This document shows, one piece after another, positions 34,739 through 45,205 of a stretch of DNA of 64,000 nucleotides (positions within the stretch are counted from its first letter, which is position 1; every line of letters begins with the position of its first letter). The notes beneath the pieces are model-generated. The model made no database searches, had not been told where the DNA came from, and saw nothing but the letters and a program-made list of their open reading frames with translations. This DNA comes from Sporothrix humicola. Its lineage: Eukaryota; Ascomycota; Sordariomycetes; Ophiostomatales; Ophiostomataceae. The stretch lies in the NCBI GenBank assembly GCA_021396245.1, contig WNYE01000112.1:1-64000 (forward strand), read 5' to 3'. The position numbers and the translations under genes were made by a program.

Positions 34739-35755
34739 ATGGCTACACCAGCTGACCACGGCCACAGCGAGGTAGGTTTCGGAGACTTTCGACTTTCGAC
34801 CTTCGGCAAGGCTGAAGAAAGCTGCCGTTTTTGAGATAAAGATGTGCGGATGGCTAATCTAACGGCTCGGCTGCTTTCGTGAACAGGCCTGCTGCAATGT
34901 TCCTCCCGTTGGTGAGTTCAAGAGCAGCAATCTCGACAGCATGAATGTGCACTTTATTTTAAGTCGTCCAAGATGCTAACAAATACCAGTGGCTCAAGGC
35001 TACCAGCTCAAGGGCGAGTACAAGACCCTCGGCGGCCTGAAGACCTACGCCACCGGCCCCGATGATGCCACCAAGGGTATCATCTACGTCCACGACATCT
35101 TTGGCTACAAGGACCAGTCGCTCCAGGGCGCCGACATCCTGTCCGTCACCGACAAGCACCAGCAGTACAAGGTCCTCATGCCCGACTGGTTCGCCGGCGA
35201 GCCCGCGCCCCTCGACATCTTCCCCCCGGACAACCAGGACAAGATGGACCGCCTTATGGCCTTCCTCGGCAAGCACCCGCCGCCCACCACCGCCGGCAAG
35301 CTGCCCGCCTATGTCAAGGCCGTCAGCGAGACCTATCCCACCATCAAGTCGTGGGGTGTTGTTGGTGTACGTGCCCCCCAGCCCGTGAAGTTCAAATTGA
35401 AACTGTTCCTCGCTAACGATTGTAGTTCTGCTGGGGCGGCAAGGTCGTGTCTCTCGTCACGTCGAGCGACGGCAACCCGTTCGCCGCTGGCGCCGAGTGC
35501 CACCCCGCCATGGTCGACCCCAAGGACGCCACCGGCATCAAGGTCCCTGTCGCCATTCTGGCCTCCAAGGACGAGCCCCCCGCTGACGTCGAGGCGTTCG
35601 AGAAGGCCCTGACCGTGCCCCACCACGTCGAGACCTTCTCGGACCAGCTGCACGGCTGGATGGCGGCCCGTGCCGACCTGGCCGACGAGCGCATCAAGTC
35701 CGAGTACATTCGCGGCTACAAGACCGTCGTCGAGTTCTTCAGCAAGCACGTGTAA
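34739..35755 (+). CDS. dienelactone hydrolase family protein, 254 aa
   Basis: Four exons: 34739-34771, 34887-34911, 34990-35366 and 35426-35755. The 25-nt second exon encodes ACCNVPPV. Splice joins are all in frame and CTAAC branch points are visible. The alpha/beta hydrolase fold contains the nucleophile elbow GVVGFCWGGK with Cys C147, created by the last splice, plus candidate Asp D194 (ASKDEP) and His H221 (LHGWMAARAD). This gives the Cys-Asp-His triad of dienelactone hydrolases. In bacteria the enzyme opens dienelactone to maleylacetate. Fungal paralogues, including the yeast YDL086W type, are cytosolic and mostly uncharacterised. Length (about 250 aa) is typical. The substrate is unknown. 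Confidence 0.9.
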
Positions 35756-38700
35756 GTGCGCAAGGACTCGTCTGTCAGTAGCACGCTGAGGGCAATTTAG
35801 GATATGGAATAAAATAAATCAAAATAAAATCAAATCAATCACAGTCGACCTGTCCAACAAAATGAAACTCGGTGATTCAGAATACTTTCCGGCGTCTCTC
35901 TACCTCGTGTTTTCTGGCACATCGTGTAAACAAAGTAAATATACAGCCCGCCTAAAGCTTGCTTTTGTCTTATTCGCTTCCCTCCTTCGGAACAAACGTG
36001 TGGCTGTTGGCTCGCATAGCGCGGTAGTCGAAGATTCCATGGGTTCTTTTCGGACTCAAAACGAAATGTCTAACACCCCCAGCACGGGTAATCCCATGGT
36101 GCTAGACGAGATGTTTCCATGGCCAGAGGAATGTTTTTGTATTTTACTGAGAAAGATACATTACCAGCCTGGCCATGCCACGACAGTCTTCTCCCTTGCA
36201 GATGGCGTATGGTTGTGTGCACTTGCTCCCAATAGCCACCGTTCATTCGCTATTTGCCATCATCGGTGTTCTGATCTCTTGCTGCACGCTGCTGCAAATG
36301 CAAGGGGCTTTTTACTTTCTACTTTTTACCTTTCACCTTCTGCTTTTTGGCCCCAAGCTTCTTATTCTTTGCCCTCATAAAGCTCCTTCCTTACCTATCA
36401 CGCCAATTGCTGACTCTCGGCCTCCTTGCAGAGAGGAAAGGTGCGCTGTTCCTTCCTCCGCGGTGGGGGGCCCTTTGCGTGCGCCTGTCGTGCACTATTG
36501 GCAGGCTCGGCAGGCTACCAGGCCCGCCTCCCACATCGGCTGCAACCATGAAAGGCCACACGATATTTATCGCGTGCTGCCGTCGACCATTTCGCTGGGT
36601 CTAGGTCTCTGTGGTGTCTTTTGATGACTTTTTGGTCTCCTTTGCTCCTGCCCCTATTCCCAGTCGCGGGAAGGAAGGTCCTTTTATGTCACGGCAGACG
36701 GCCTAGCACGCAACCTGCCAGCCGTCCACCGCCGTCCGGCGTGCCGTCCGTTCTGGATGTGTTTTCATAATTACTAGTACATATAGTGCAGCGTATCTCG
36801 CTCATTACGCCTGGCTCCTTCGATTTTACCGTCGTCCACCGTCGTTTTTCGCGTGCCAATAATCTCATGAAATCGCTACGCAATGGGGGAAAGCGTCTTG
36901 CTGGGCTATTGGGACTGTGGGCTTTCAACCCCTTTTCGGCTCCGTCCTAGGTTGCTGCTCACCTCCCGCGGCGCGCTAGCTCCCAAAGAGGAAACGGCAG
37001 CTGTGAAAAAAGGGGGCTCCACACCCAAACGTTGCTTCCTTGCTTTCCCAAGCCCCTGGACCGTGGCAGTTGCCAGTTGCCAGTTTTGCCACCCCCGGCT
37101 ACCTCAACGTTCTTGCCTTTCCCCCAAACGAGAAACGACCTCCTCGTTCTGTCGTATTTTGTTTCGAGCTTTCTTCTGTTTTGTTTCTTTTCATCTGGAA
37201 AGCAAAACGGTGCCTAGAAACAGATTGCGACGTTATCTCCCACCATGTGCGGACAAGACACCAAGTGCAACTGTTTGTAAGATTCTCCATACAGAATCGT
37301 GTCTGGAGCGAGACACGTGTGTGCTACCTGGGAAGGAAGCAAGTTCATGTTGTCCATGTTCCTCCGTAATGCAGGCACGCTTGACAACCGATCGTGCCTG
37401 CCTGGAGCGCCCGTTTCTAGCCACACCTCGAATCCCTGGCTCGAGCTCTCGGGGAACTTTTAAAGGGCCAAAAGGCATCGCCACGCATTGATCTGCCCGT
37501 TTGCTTACACGAAGCCCCCCAGCTTGCTTGGCTGTAGATCCGGCTTGCCAGGAGCCAGGAAACTGCTCATCGCGGAGACTTATGCCAGCATTCCGGGACT
37601 GTTTGACACTCCTTTTCCAGCTTTACTTGCTTTTTGTCACCTCGGTCACCTACACAGCACTCGCTGTTTCCTAAAATAAAAATACGTCAAAAATACTTGG
37701 ACAAAGTGCAAGCGCAAGTCGAAGCATCTCAACGCCTTTTCTGGGCCTCCCTACCCAGTCCCTCCTTCCTTCACAAGCACGCCGCGCGCACTTCCCAAAG
37801 CCACTTAAACTAAGACCTTGTCCCCGTTTATTCCATTCCCACTCTTTTTGCTCCGCTCACGGCAGGTACCACTGGCACCGTCCATCCACCGCCTTCCCTT
37901 TCCTCTCTTTTCCTCGTCTTTTCTCTTCTTGCCCCTTGCTTCTTGCGTCGTCTTGCGTCTTTGGTTTCTTGCGTTTTTGGGTCTTGCGTCGTCTCCCCTC
38001 GCTCTTGCCAGACGTTTTGTGCGCGTCGACCTTAAATCAAGCCTTTGCTCTTGCCTCTTGCCCCTATTATTGCTCCGTATACTTCGGCTTGCTCGCTGCT
38101 CCTGACCAGATTTTGCGAACAAGTCTCTGTTGGCGTGCTGTGGATGGCCGTAACTCGCTCTTTCCCTTTTCCCCTGACGTAGAAGGAGCTTCTTACATAG
38201 ATAGATCGTGCCTGCATTCCAGTTCATTGGCAGGTTGTCTTGGACCCATCTGCAACCTGCACAACACAAAAAATACATTCTCCCCTTTTCCGCCACAAAA
38301 ACAAAAATCAAAACAATTACATCAACGCACACATCCAGCATCGTTTTCTGCCATTGTCAACCTTTCTTTGGAAACAAAGAAACGCCTGTCTCTTCCAGCC
38401 CAGCACATAGTACGCGGACCCGTCCAGCGCGCCAAGCGGACGGCGAAAAAAAGAACGGCACCAGCAGCGTCGCAACCTCATCTCCCCCGCCCGGACCACC
38501 CTGCCTCTTTCTTTTCTTTCTCCCACCACCTCCTGTCCCTGGACCCCGATTGCCCCATCGTTCGTCGCCCTCTCCATCTTTTCTCCCTCCCTTGTGTTGA
38601 TTCTCGAGTCTGCATCACTTTCCGGCGCCCAATTCCTCTTCATACTTTCGGTATTCGCCCAGATTTTGCCCTACGAGCAAGATCGCAGAGCTGTCGAGAA

Positions 38701-39110
38701 ACGACTTCCCAGCTTTAGACCTGTCTTACTCCTGCACGTGGAGAGCTCTCCACCCGGCTGTGCTTCAACATCCCGTTCATTGCGATCGACCAATCTTCAC
38801 CAAAACGGACCTCTGTCACCTCTGCGCAAAGGCACACGATTCTTCGACGAAATCTCCCACAAGGCCCCAAATCGGACCCTTGTTCTGTCACTCAGATTTA
38901 GCATAGGCGCGTCTGCTCGTTTACCGAGTGCTCGTCTGCTCGTCTGCCCACAGCTACACAGTAGAGAGCTCGCCTCGTTCTCCGTCATCGCCTTTAATTT
39001 ATCTTAATTTTTCCTCGATTGTCTCCTAACATCCCCGGATCACACCTCACGATCGCATCCTTCACCCCGATTCTGCAATTCCCATTTAACATCTTCGACC
39101 AACCGCAGCC
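35756..39110. other. intergenic, 3.4 kb
   Basis: No gene supported. Several long frames on the + strand (36883-37491, 37936-38718) are Phe/Leu/Ser/Cys-rich translations of pyrimidine-rich DNA. About 37.8-39.1 kb is strongly pyrimidine-rich and is probably the promoter and long 5' leader of the next gene. Confidence 0.45.
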
Positions 39111-39908
39111 ATGCCGGCCAGAACAAACGGGTCGGTCGCGACGGCCACCACGACAAAGGCCAAGCGGTTCGAGCTGCCCGCCCTTGATTTCAAGTTCGGC
39201 TCCCTGACCGACGGCACCAACATCCCGCCGCCCCTGCCGTCGCCAATTGAGGAGGAGCCGGCCGATTTGAAGCTCAAGGAGAACAAGCCAAGTGCTACCA
39301 CGACCGCCACTACAACAAACAGCAGTAAGACCAACGGAGCCCAGCCCAGTGTGGATAATGCCAATGCCACCTCCCCATCGCGGACGCTCGCCCGCGCGGG
39401 CTTGAAGCGCCCTGCGGATGACATCCCAGCCTCGCCCACGCTGTCCTCGCGGCCCGGTAGCATCCGCCGCCTCTTCAGCCGGAACCTCCTAAACACCGCA
39501 TATGCTAACGCTGAAGGAACTGAAGGCGCACTAGCCACCTCCAACAGCACTGCCACGGTTGGCGCTGGCAGCATCATGCGCCCAGAAAGCCGCAGCGACG
39601 GCAGCATCTTGGACGAGCGCAGGGCCCGCCGGTCGAGCGGCTGGTTCCGCCGGTTACGGGGCGGCGGCGCAGGCGACAACGTGGCCAGCTCGGGTGCCAG
39701 CGTCAACGGCGCCGCACCGTCTTCACCCCTGTCAAAGCGCTCAAGTGTCCTGTTTGCGGATGCCCGGAAGCAGCAGCAGCAACAACAAGCCCCGGCAAAA
39801 CCGGCCGGCCCACCACCGCCCATGATCCCCGAACTCGGCGAGCTCGAGACCAAGATCGACCTGGGCGAGGGCGGCCTCGGCAGCGACCTGTTCAAGAACA
39901 TCAAATAA
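39111..39908 (+). CDS. conserved-looking hypothetical protein, 265 aa
   Basis: Single exon, no signal peptide or membrane helix. The N-terminus (KRFELPALDFKFGSLTDG) and C-terminus (MIPELGELETKIDLGEGG, then GSDLFKNIK) look like short conserved anchors, joined by a disordered Ala/Thr/Ser/Pro-rich middle. Two basic-aromatic patches, RPGSIRRLFSRNLL (near residue 115) and SSGWFRRLRGGG (near 180), could bind membranes, nucleic acid or a partner. A short poly-Gln run occurs near residue 223. I do not recognise a domain; I believe similar short-motif proteins exist across Sordariomycetes but cannot verify this. A long pyrimidine-rich leader precedes the start. Confidence 0.7.
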   Translation: MPARTNGSVATATTTKAKRFELPALDFKFGSLTDGTNIPPPLPSPIEEEPADLKLKENKPSATTTATTTNSSKTNGAQPSVDNANATSPSRTLARAGLKRPADDIPASPTLSSRPGSIRRLFSRNLLNTAYANAEGTEGALATSNSTATVGAGSIMRPESRSDGSILDERRARRSSGWFRRLRGGGAGDNVASSGASVNGAAPSSPLSKRSSVLFADARKQQQQQQAPAKPAGPPPPMIPELGELETKIDLGEGGLGSDLFKNIK

Positions 39909-41604
39909 ATGTCCACGATTTGAATCCGACTGTTCAACCCTTTCCCAGTCACACCGACGACCGCATTTTTTCTTTCTCCTTTTATTTCTTTTCACAAAGC
40001 CAACGCAACGATATGTCTATCCGCCGCACCAACATTCTTTACGCAGCTCTCTTTTATTTCCTTGATTCGATTACATCTTCGCTTTTCTACACTATACGCA
40101 TAATTCAGCACACTCCACCACCCAGCACAGCACACGCCATATTTCATATATATCTTCCGCTTCCTTCTTAGACCCCCGAACCGCCCTACACCGACATCAC
40201 CAAACGCGTTGCTGCCGAAACCCTGAGTACCAGTACCAGTTACAAAAATTATCAAATATCAGACACGAGAGGAGGAGAAAAAAGGTGGATAAGTGATACC
40301 CGAGCTCGTTCACCGGCACCGCACGAGGAATGGTCTTTTGTTCTTTTCTGTTGCTTCCATTTTGTTCTTCAGTCGTTTTGCCACTATTGTCTATTGTTCA
40401 ACCCTATTATTTTGCTTGTTTTTATATCTTACACCCCAGTGTCTTTTTATGCTATTTTGTGCCTCTCCGCCCACATTGTATTTCAGTTTTATTGCATTCA
40501 CAAGCCACAGCACTTGTTACTATTCCTCTCTTATGTCATTATCTCTCTGCTTTTTAAACTCCCCGGTGTTTCCTTGTTGGTTGTTGGTGAGGCCAATTCA
40601 TTCTTTTTGAGTTCTTGTCATACTTGACGTGTTATTTATTACAGTGCTTGATGCAGTCTGGTCTGCTTTGGCTCTCCTTCATGCTGTTTGCATGAGCATG
40701 GCTGGCCGGCCCAGACGCCCACAGAATTTGATACCGGGCACAATTTTGTTCACTCTTTCTTTTTTCACTTTTCATACAGCCCACTCTACCGCTCAGCAAA
40801 TTTCTCTGTTTTTCTCTTTTCTTTTCCGTGAATGCATTGCCGATTCAAGCATCAAAATGTGGTCAGTATGGACCCCCGCCATTTTTTGTCGTTCTGCAGG
40901 ATCAGGACTGGTCATGGACTCCGTGACGGCATTGGGCGAACCAACCTGGGTGAACCTTGTGTTCCGCGCTTTGACCTTCTTTTGACCGGTTTACTCTTCT
41001 TTTTTATTGTGAGAAGCATCTTTTGCGGAACAGACGTGGTCGAAGATGGCACAGTTCCTCTGCATTTTGTGGGGTCAAGAGGCCAATGCCGTGCGAGCAT
41101 CTGTGCGAACGGGACCAGACATGAGCATGGACAGGACATGGGCAAGGTGTGCAACGGTTGATGAAAGCGGAAACGGCAACGAAGAAGAAGAAAAGAAAGA
41201 TAGAAGTCTTCAACTAATAAATAATGGTAAATATTTACTTGGATGAATCATCATTGTTTTCTTTCAACGAACTTCACGTGACCTTCTTTGTCACTCGCTG
41301 TTGGAGCTACTGCCCTGTTATCGCTGGTCAGTGCTTGTCTTTGACAGCTCTGGCGCAGTTCATTCGCTGGAGCTCTCTATCCGTGCGTGGGGCTTGCCTT
41401 CCCAATGGAAGCTCTGAGCCGAACGAATGCCGTCATAGCATCGCCAGTTTAAAAAAGTGCAACAGCCAATTGAACAGACCACCAACGTGCATAACAATTG
41501 ACGTTTTGATTAACAATTTTGTGCCATCTCTCGATAATTGATCTATCAGAATCAGACGAAATCAACAAAAAGACACCCGTCTATCAATACCACCCCACCC
41601 CATC
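39909..41604. other. intergenic; ETR1 promoter
   Basis: T-rich 3' flank of the hypothetical gene and the ETR1 promoter. A CACGTGAC box lies at 41275. No gene supported. Confidence 0.5.
41275..41282 (+). promoter_or_regulatory. CACGTGAC box upstream of ETR1
   Basis: Same octamer and orientation as upstream of SSK1 and NOG1, 330 bp before the ETR1 start codon. Confidence 0.45.
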
Positions 41605-42954
41605 ATGGCAGCCGCTCTTACTCGGCCGGCTCGGCTGCCGTTGCGGACGGCGACGTCTCTTGCAGCGGCATGGCGGCCGTTTGTTTCGACAAAGACACAG
41701 TTCCAACCACAGCGTAACCCGCTTCAGCAGACGGGCGTGCGGTTCAAGTCGGGGCCGTATGGCTATACGCAGGCCAAGGCGCTCGTCTACTCCAAGATGG
41801 GCGAGCCGGCAGATGTTCTGAGGTGAGCACCCTGAGCACCCTGAGTGTTCCTTTTGTTTGTTCCCTGCTAACTCCTCAGCGTCCACACACATTCTATTTC
41901 GCCTACACTTCCACCCGGCACTGCCCTCCTCCGCACCCTCGCAGCCCCAATCAACCCCGCCGACATCAACACGGTGCAGGGCACCTACGGCGTCAAGCCC
42001 GAGTTCTCGTCACTGTTTGGCACGGCGGAACCGTCGTCTGTGCCCGGTAGCGAGGCCTGTTTTGAGGTTGTGTCTGTCGGCTCGGGCGTGACCACACTGA
42101 AGCCGGGCGACTGGGCCCTGCCTGCGGCTCCTGGACTCGGCACTTGGCGGACACATGCGCTCGTGGAAGACGCAGACACGAGTCTCGTGGGCATCTCCAA
42201 AGACAAGCTCGAGGGTATGACACCCTCGGCAGCCGCCACGTCGACTGTCAACCCTTGCACCGCCTGGCGCATGCTGCGCGACTATGTCGACCTGGTCGAT
42301 CTCAGTGTCAAGGCCGGCGCGGGCGCCTGGTTCATCCAAAACGGCGCCAACTCGGGCGTCGGCCGCGCCGCCATCCAGCTAGGCAAGCTCTGGGGACTGC
42401 GGAGCATCAACGTTGTGCGTGCCCGCGACACGCCAGAGGCCACCGGGGCCCTCCGCAAAGAGCTGACCGACCTCGGCGCCACCGTCGTCGTCACCGAAGA
42501 CGAGCTCCAGGAGCGCGGCTTCTCGAGTGCCACCGGCAAGTTGCGAAGTGAACTGATGGCCGACACCAAGAGCCCGCTGATGCTGGCGCTCAACTGTGTC
42601 GGCGGCCGCCCCGCCCTGGGCCTGGCCAAGTGCCTGTCGGAAGGCGGCCGCATGGTGACGTACGGCGCCATGGCGAAGCAGCCCCTGACCATCCCGGCGG
42701 GTCTCCTCATCTTCAAGGACCTGGCCTTCCACGGCTTCTGGTTCAGTCGGTGGGGCAAGGTCGATCCGGCGGCGCGCAAGAAGACGGTCGAGGCCGTGCT
42801 GGACCTGATGCGGACGGGCAAGTTCCTGCCGGGTCCTGCAGAAGAGATCCCGTGGACGTGGGAGACAGAGGCGGAGACGCTGCAGAAGGCTGTTGCAGGC
42901 ACACTGGAGGGTTACCGGTCCGGTAAGGGCATCTTTGTGTTCAAGGATACATAG
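41605..42954 (+). CDS. ETR1: mitochondrial trans-2-enoyl-ACP/CoA reductase (MECR/Etr1), 430 aa
   Basis: Exons 41605-41822 and 41880-42954; the intron has GTGAGC, a GCTAAC branch and CTCAG. The enzyme performs the last NADPH-dependent step of mitochondrial type II fatty-acid synthesis, which supplies octanoate for lipoate and acyl chains for complex I assembly. The N-terminus is Arg/Ala/Thr-rich without acids (a mitochondrial presequence of about 50 residues), followed by YGYTQAKALVYSKMGEPADVL, the conserved start of the domain. INTVQGTYG places the catalytic Tyr (Y109). The Rossmann dinucleotide site is WFIQNGANSGVGRAAIQLGK. The motif GFWFSRW near residue 375 is also characteristic. Length is slightly above yeast Etr1 because of the presequence. 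It converges with UBC13. Confidence 0.93.
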
Positions 42955-43565
42955 GGAGTGTGTGGGGATGTATATATGGGAATTACAGTATAGGAATAGT
43001 TCACAGTGGATATGAATTCAAGTCATAATTTCATTTGCTTACAAGACACGGGGCTAAAGATAAAAAATAAAACGGAAGCACACATCCTCCACGAAACTGC
43101 CAGTCTATGCATGACGAAGAAAAGTAGAATAAGGATGAAATCAGTAGGAAATAAAAATGCATTGCGAATAAACCAAATAAAAAATAGAGTGAGAAGAAAA
43201 CAGAAAAAGGGGGTGAAAGTGATGCGTGAGCGGGTTGAGAAGAAGAAGTGAACGCAGCAATACAGCATGCCAAAACAAACGACGGGAAAAGACAACATCA
43301 ACGCCCGTCTCTACAATCCACAGCACAGCTCCTTGCAGCACACCTTGTCCGACTCGGCGTCGTCATAAGCACCGCGGTCAGTCTCCGTGCTCCCACCCTT
43401 CTTGGCCTCGGAGACGGAGCCACAGCCCTCGTCCTCCTCGTCCTCCTGGGCGCCGCAAACAAGGGACCGCATGCACTGTGACAGCTTGCGGTGCTTCGTC
43501 TTGCCAGTGTTGGTGTCGGCATCAGCATCAGTATCAGCAGCACCGTCCATGCCCCCGTAACTTCC
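42955..43565. other. intergenic between convergent ETR1 and UBC13
   Basis: 3' flanks of both genes. 43260-43565 looks GC-rich and somewhat coding on the minus strand (short Asp/Glu-rich frame at 43311-43550), but it follows the UBC13 stop and no start fits. No gene supported. Confidence 0.5.
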
Positions 43566-44269
43566 CTACTCTTGGGGCATCGCGTACTGCGCCGTCCACT
43601 GCCGCGCCGTTTCTACCGCGGCCTTTTCGTCCTCCTTCCATGCCTTGGCGACGTCGGGCGCCAGCGGGTCGTCGGGGTTCGGCGCGCCGAGCAGCGCCTG
43701 GATCGAGAGCAGGATGGTGCGGATCTGGAGGGCAGGTGACCAGTTGTCTACACAGTTAGCGGGTGTTCGTCAGCAATACTGGGGGCACGTGGGGACTCAC
43801 TCTTCAGGACATCGAGACAGATGCGACCGAGCTTATCGACGTTGGGGTGGTAGAGCTTGGTGAGGAAGCGGATCTTCGGGGGCGTCATGGGGTAGTCGTC
43901 GGGCAGGAAGAGCTCGAGCTTGAAGACGCCGCCTGGACTGTTAGTGGGAGGATGACAAGGGGGGACAAGGATAAGAACGTGAGCCCACCCTCGTATGGAG
44001 ACTGCGAAGGACCGTGGATCTCGACGTCGAAATACCGCAGGTTGTCGGAGTGGGGAACGGCGCTGATACCGGGGACGCTGTGGGAGTATAGTGGTTAGCA
44101 TCATCTGCCATGTCGTCCTAAACAGCTGCATCCCTGAGGCCGTCCATGATCTCGAAAGCGAAATCGCATCGATATCGATACCGGCTGGCTCGGCCAGGGA
44201 AAAGACAAAAACTTACGGCTCGGCCATCAGCCGCTCCGTCTCCTTGATGATTCTCTTTGGCAAGGCCAT
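43566..44269 (-). CDS. UBC13: ubiquitin-conjugating enzyme E2 Ubc13, 151 aa
   Basis: Four exons on the minus strand: 44269-44217, 44077-43989, 43932-43801 and 43747-43566. Donors are GTAAGT, GTGGGC and GTGAGT, and joins are in frame. It makes Lys63-linked ubiquitin chains with an Mms2-type partner, for DNA-damage tolerance via PCNA. The start MALPKRIIKETERLMAEPVP, the HPN motif (H76-P77-N78) and the active Cys C86 (LGRICLDVLK) all match Ubc13. The C-terminal part IRTILLSIQALLGAPNPDDP and ETARQWTAQYA is also diagnostic. Length equals the family's usual 150-153 aa. The second exon starts with the last base of a split Pro codon. The gene diverges from the WDR59/Mtc5 gene with 936 bp between start codons. 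Confidence 0.96.
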
Positions 44270-45205
44270 TGTGTGTGAGGGGAGGTGTGAAGTGTGTAGG
44301 GCAGAAAGAGGATGGTCGCGTGTCGTAATGTGCCGTTGTCGTGACTTGGGTCGCAAATGTCACGATCGTCGTCTGTCGGGCTTTGGCGGGGTAGAGATGG
44401 GGTGCAGACAGAAGAGGTCGCAAAGGTAGGTACGAGATGGACTGGCTATCTTTATGGATGCTCGAAATGACGTATCGTCTATCGCTGTCAACTCGTCGTT
44501 GTTCTAAGATGCGTGGCTGAAAAGATGTTGTGGAATCAGAAGAGAAGCGACGTCAAATCCAAATACATTTCGAGGAAATTCCAGTATCGCGAGGCAAAGA
44601 GGTCCCTGGTGTCTGGCGGTTTCGCCATCCTGACTAACGCTGCGCCCCAGTGGGCACAGGGTATTACAGCGCGCTGGCAAGGCAAGAAAGACAAGGCTCC
44701 CCGCCATGCGACCGATTTGGAAAGCCCCACCTCTGTGCCTTTGCTCTTGCCGGATCACCTGGGAATGCAAAGGTCTTGGTTGGTTGTTCTTGGCTGGTCC
44801 TGTCGGTGCTGTAGGCGTACAGTGCGACGCAAGTGCCACGTTAAGAGCCACCTGTGTTGCAGCTGTCCTCCAGCGGATTGGGCCTAGAGTATTCCTCAAC
44901 GGCTTGCATAGCGCTTGGGGTCCAGTGAAAACAGTGCGCAATTAAACTCTACACGGCCCGCATTAGCGCATGCTGCACAGGGGAGCTCCAACCTACAGAG
45001 GAGCATCACGTCGCGAACATCGCGATCAATTGAGCTTCAATCAGTTGTCATATTCGACCTATCGACACACGACCACCCCCACACATAAACAAGCATACCT
45101 CGACCTTCAACCTGCAACTGCACCCCAGCTACCACGGCACACTCTGTTTGGATACGGGAAATGAATTAAGCCCCACGATAGAGGGCACGCCTTTGCTCCT
45201 CAGCC
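44270..45205. other. shared promoter region, UBC13 and WDR59/Mtc5
   Basis: Bidirectional 936-bp region between two start codons. Short frames in both directions are not coding-like. I see no TATA box in a position I would defend. Confidence 0.5.

Noticed and set aside
36883..38718. Two frames of 202 and 260 codons
   Set aside because: Same compositional artefact, rich in Cys, Phe, Ser and Leu, with no homologous motif and no splice pattern.
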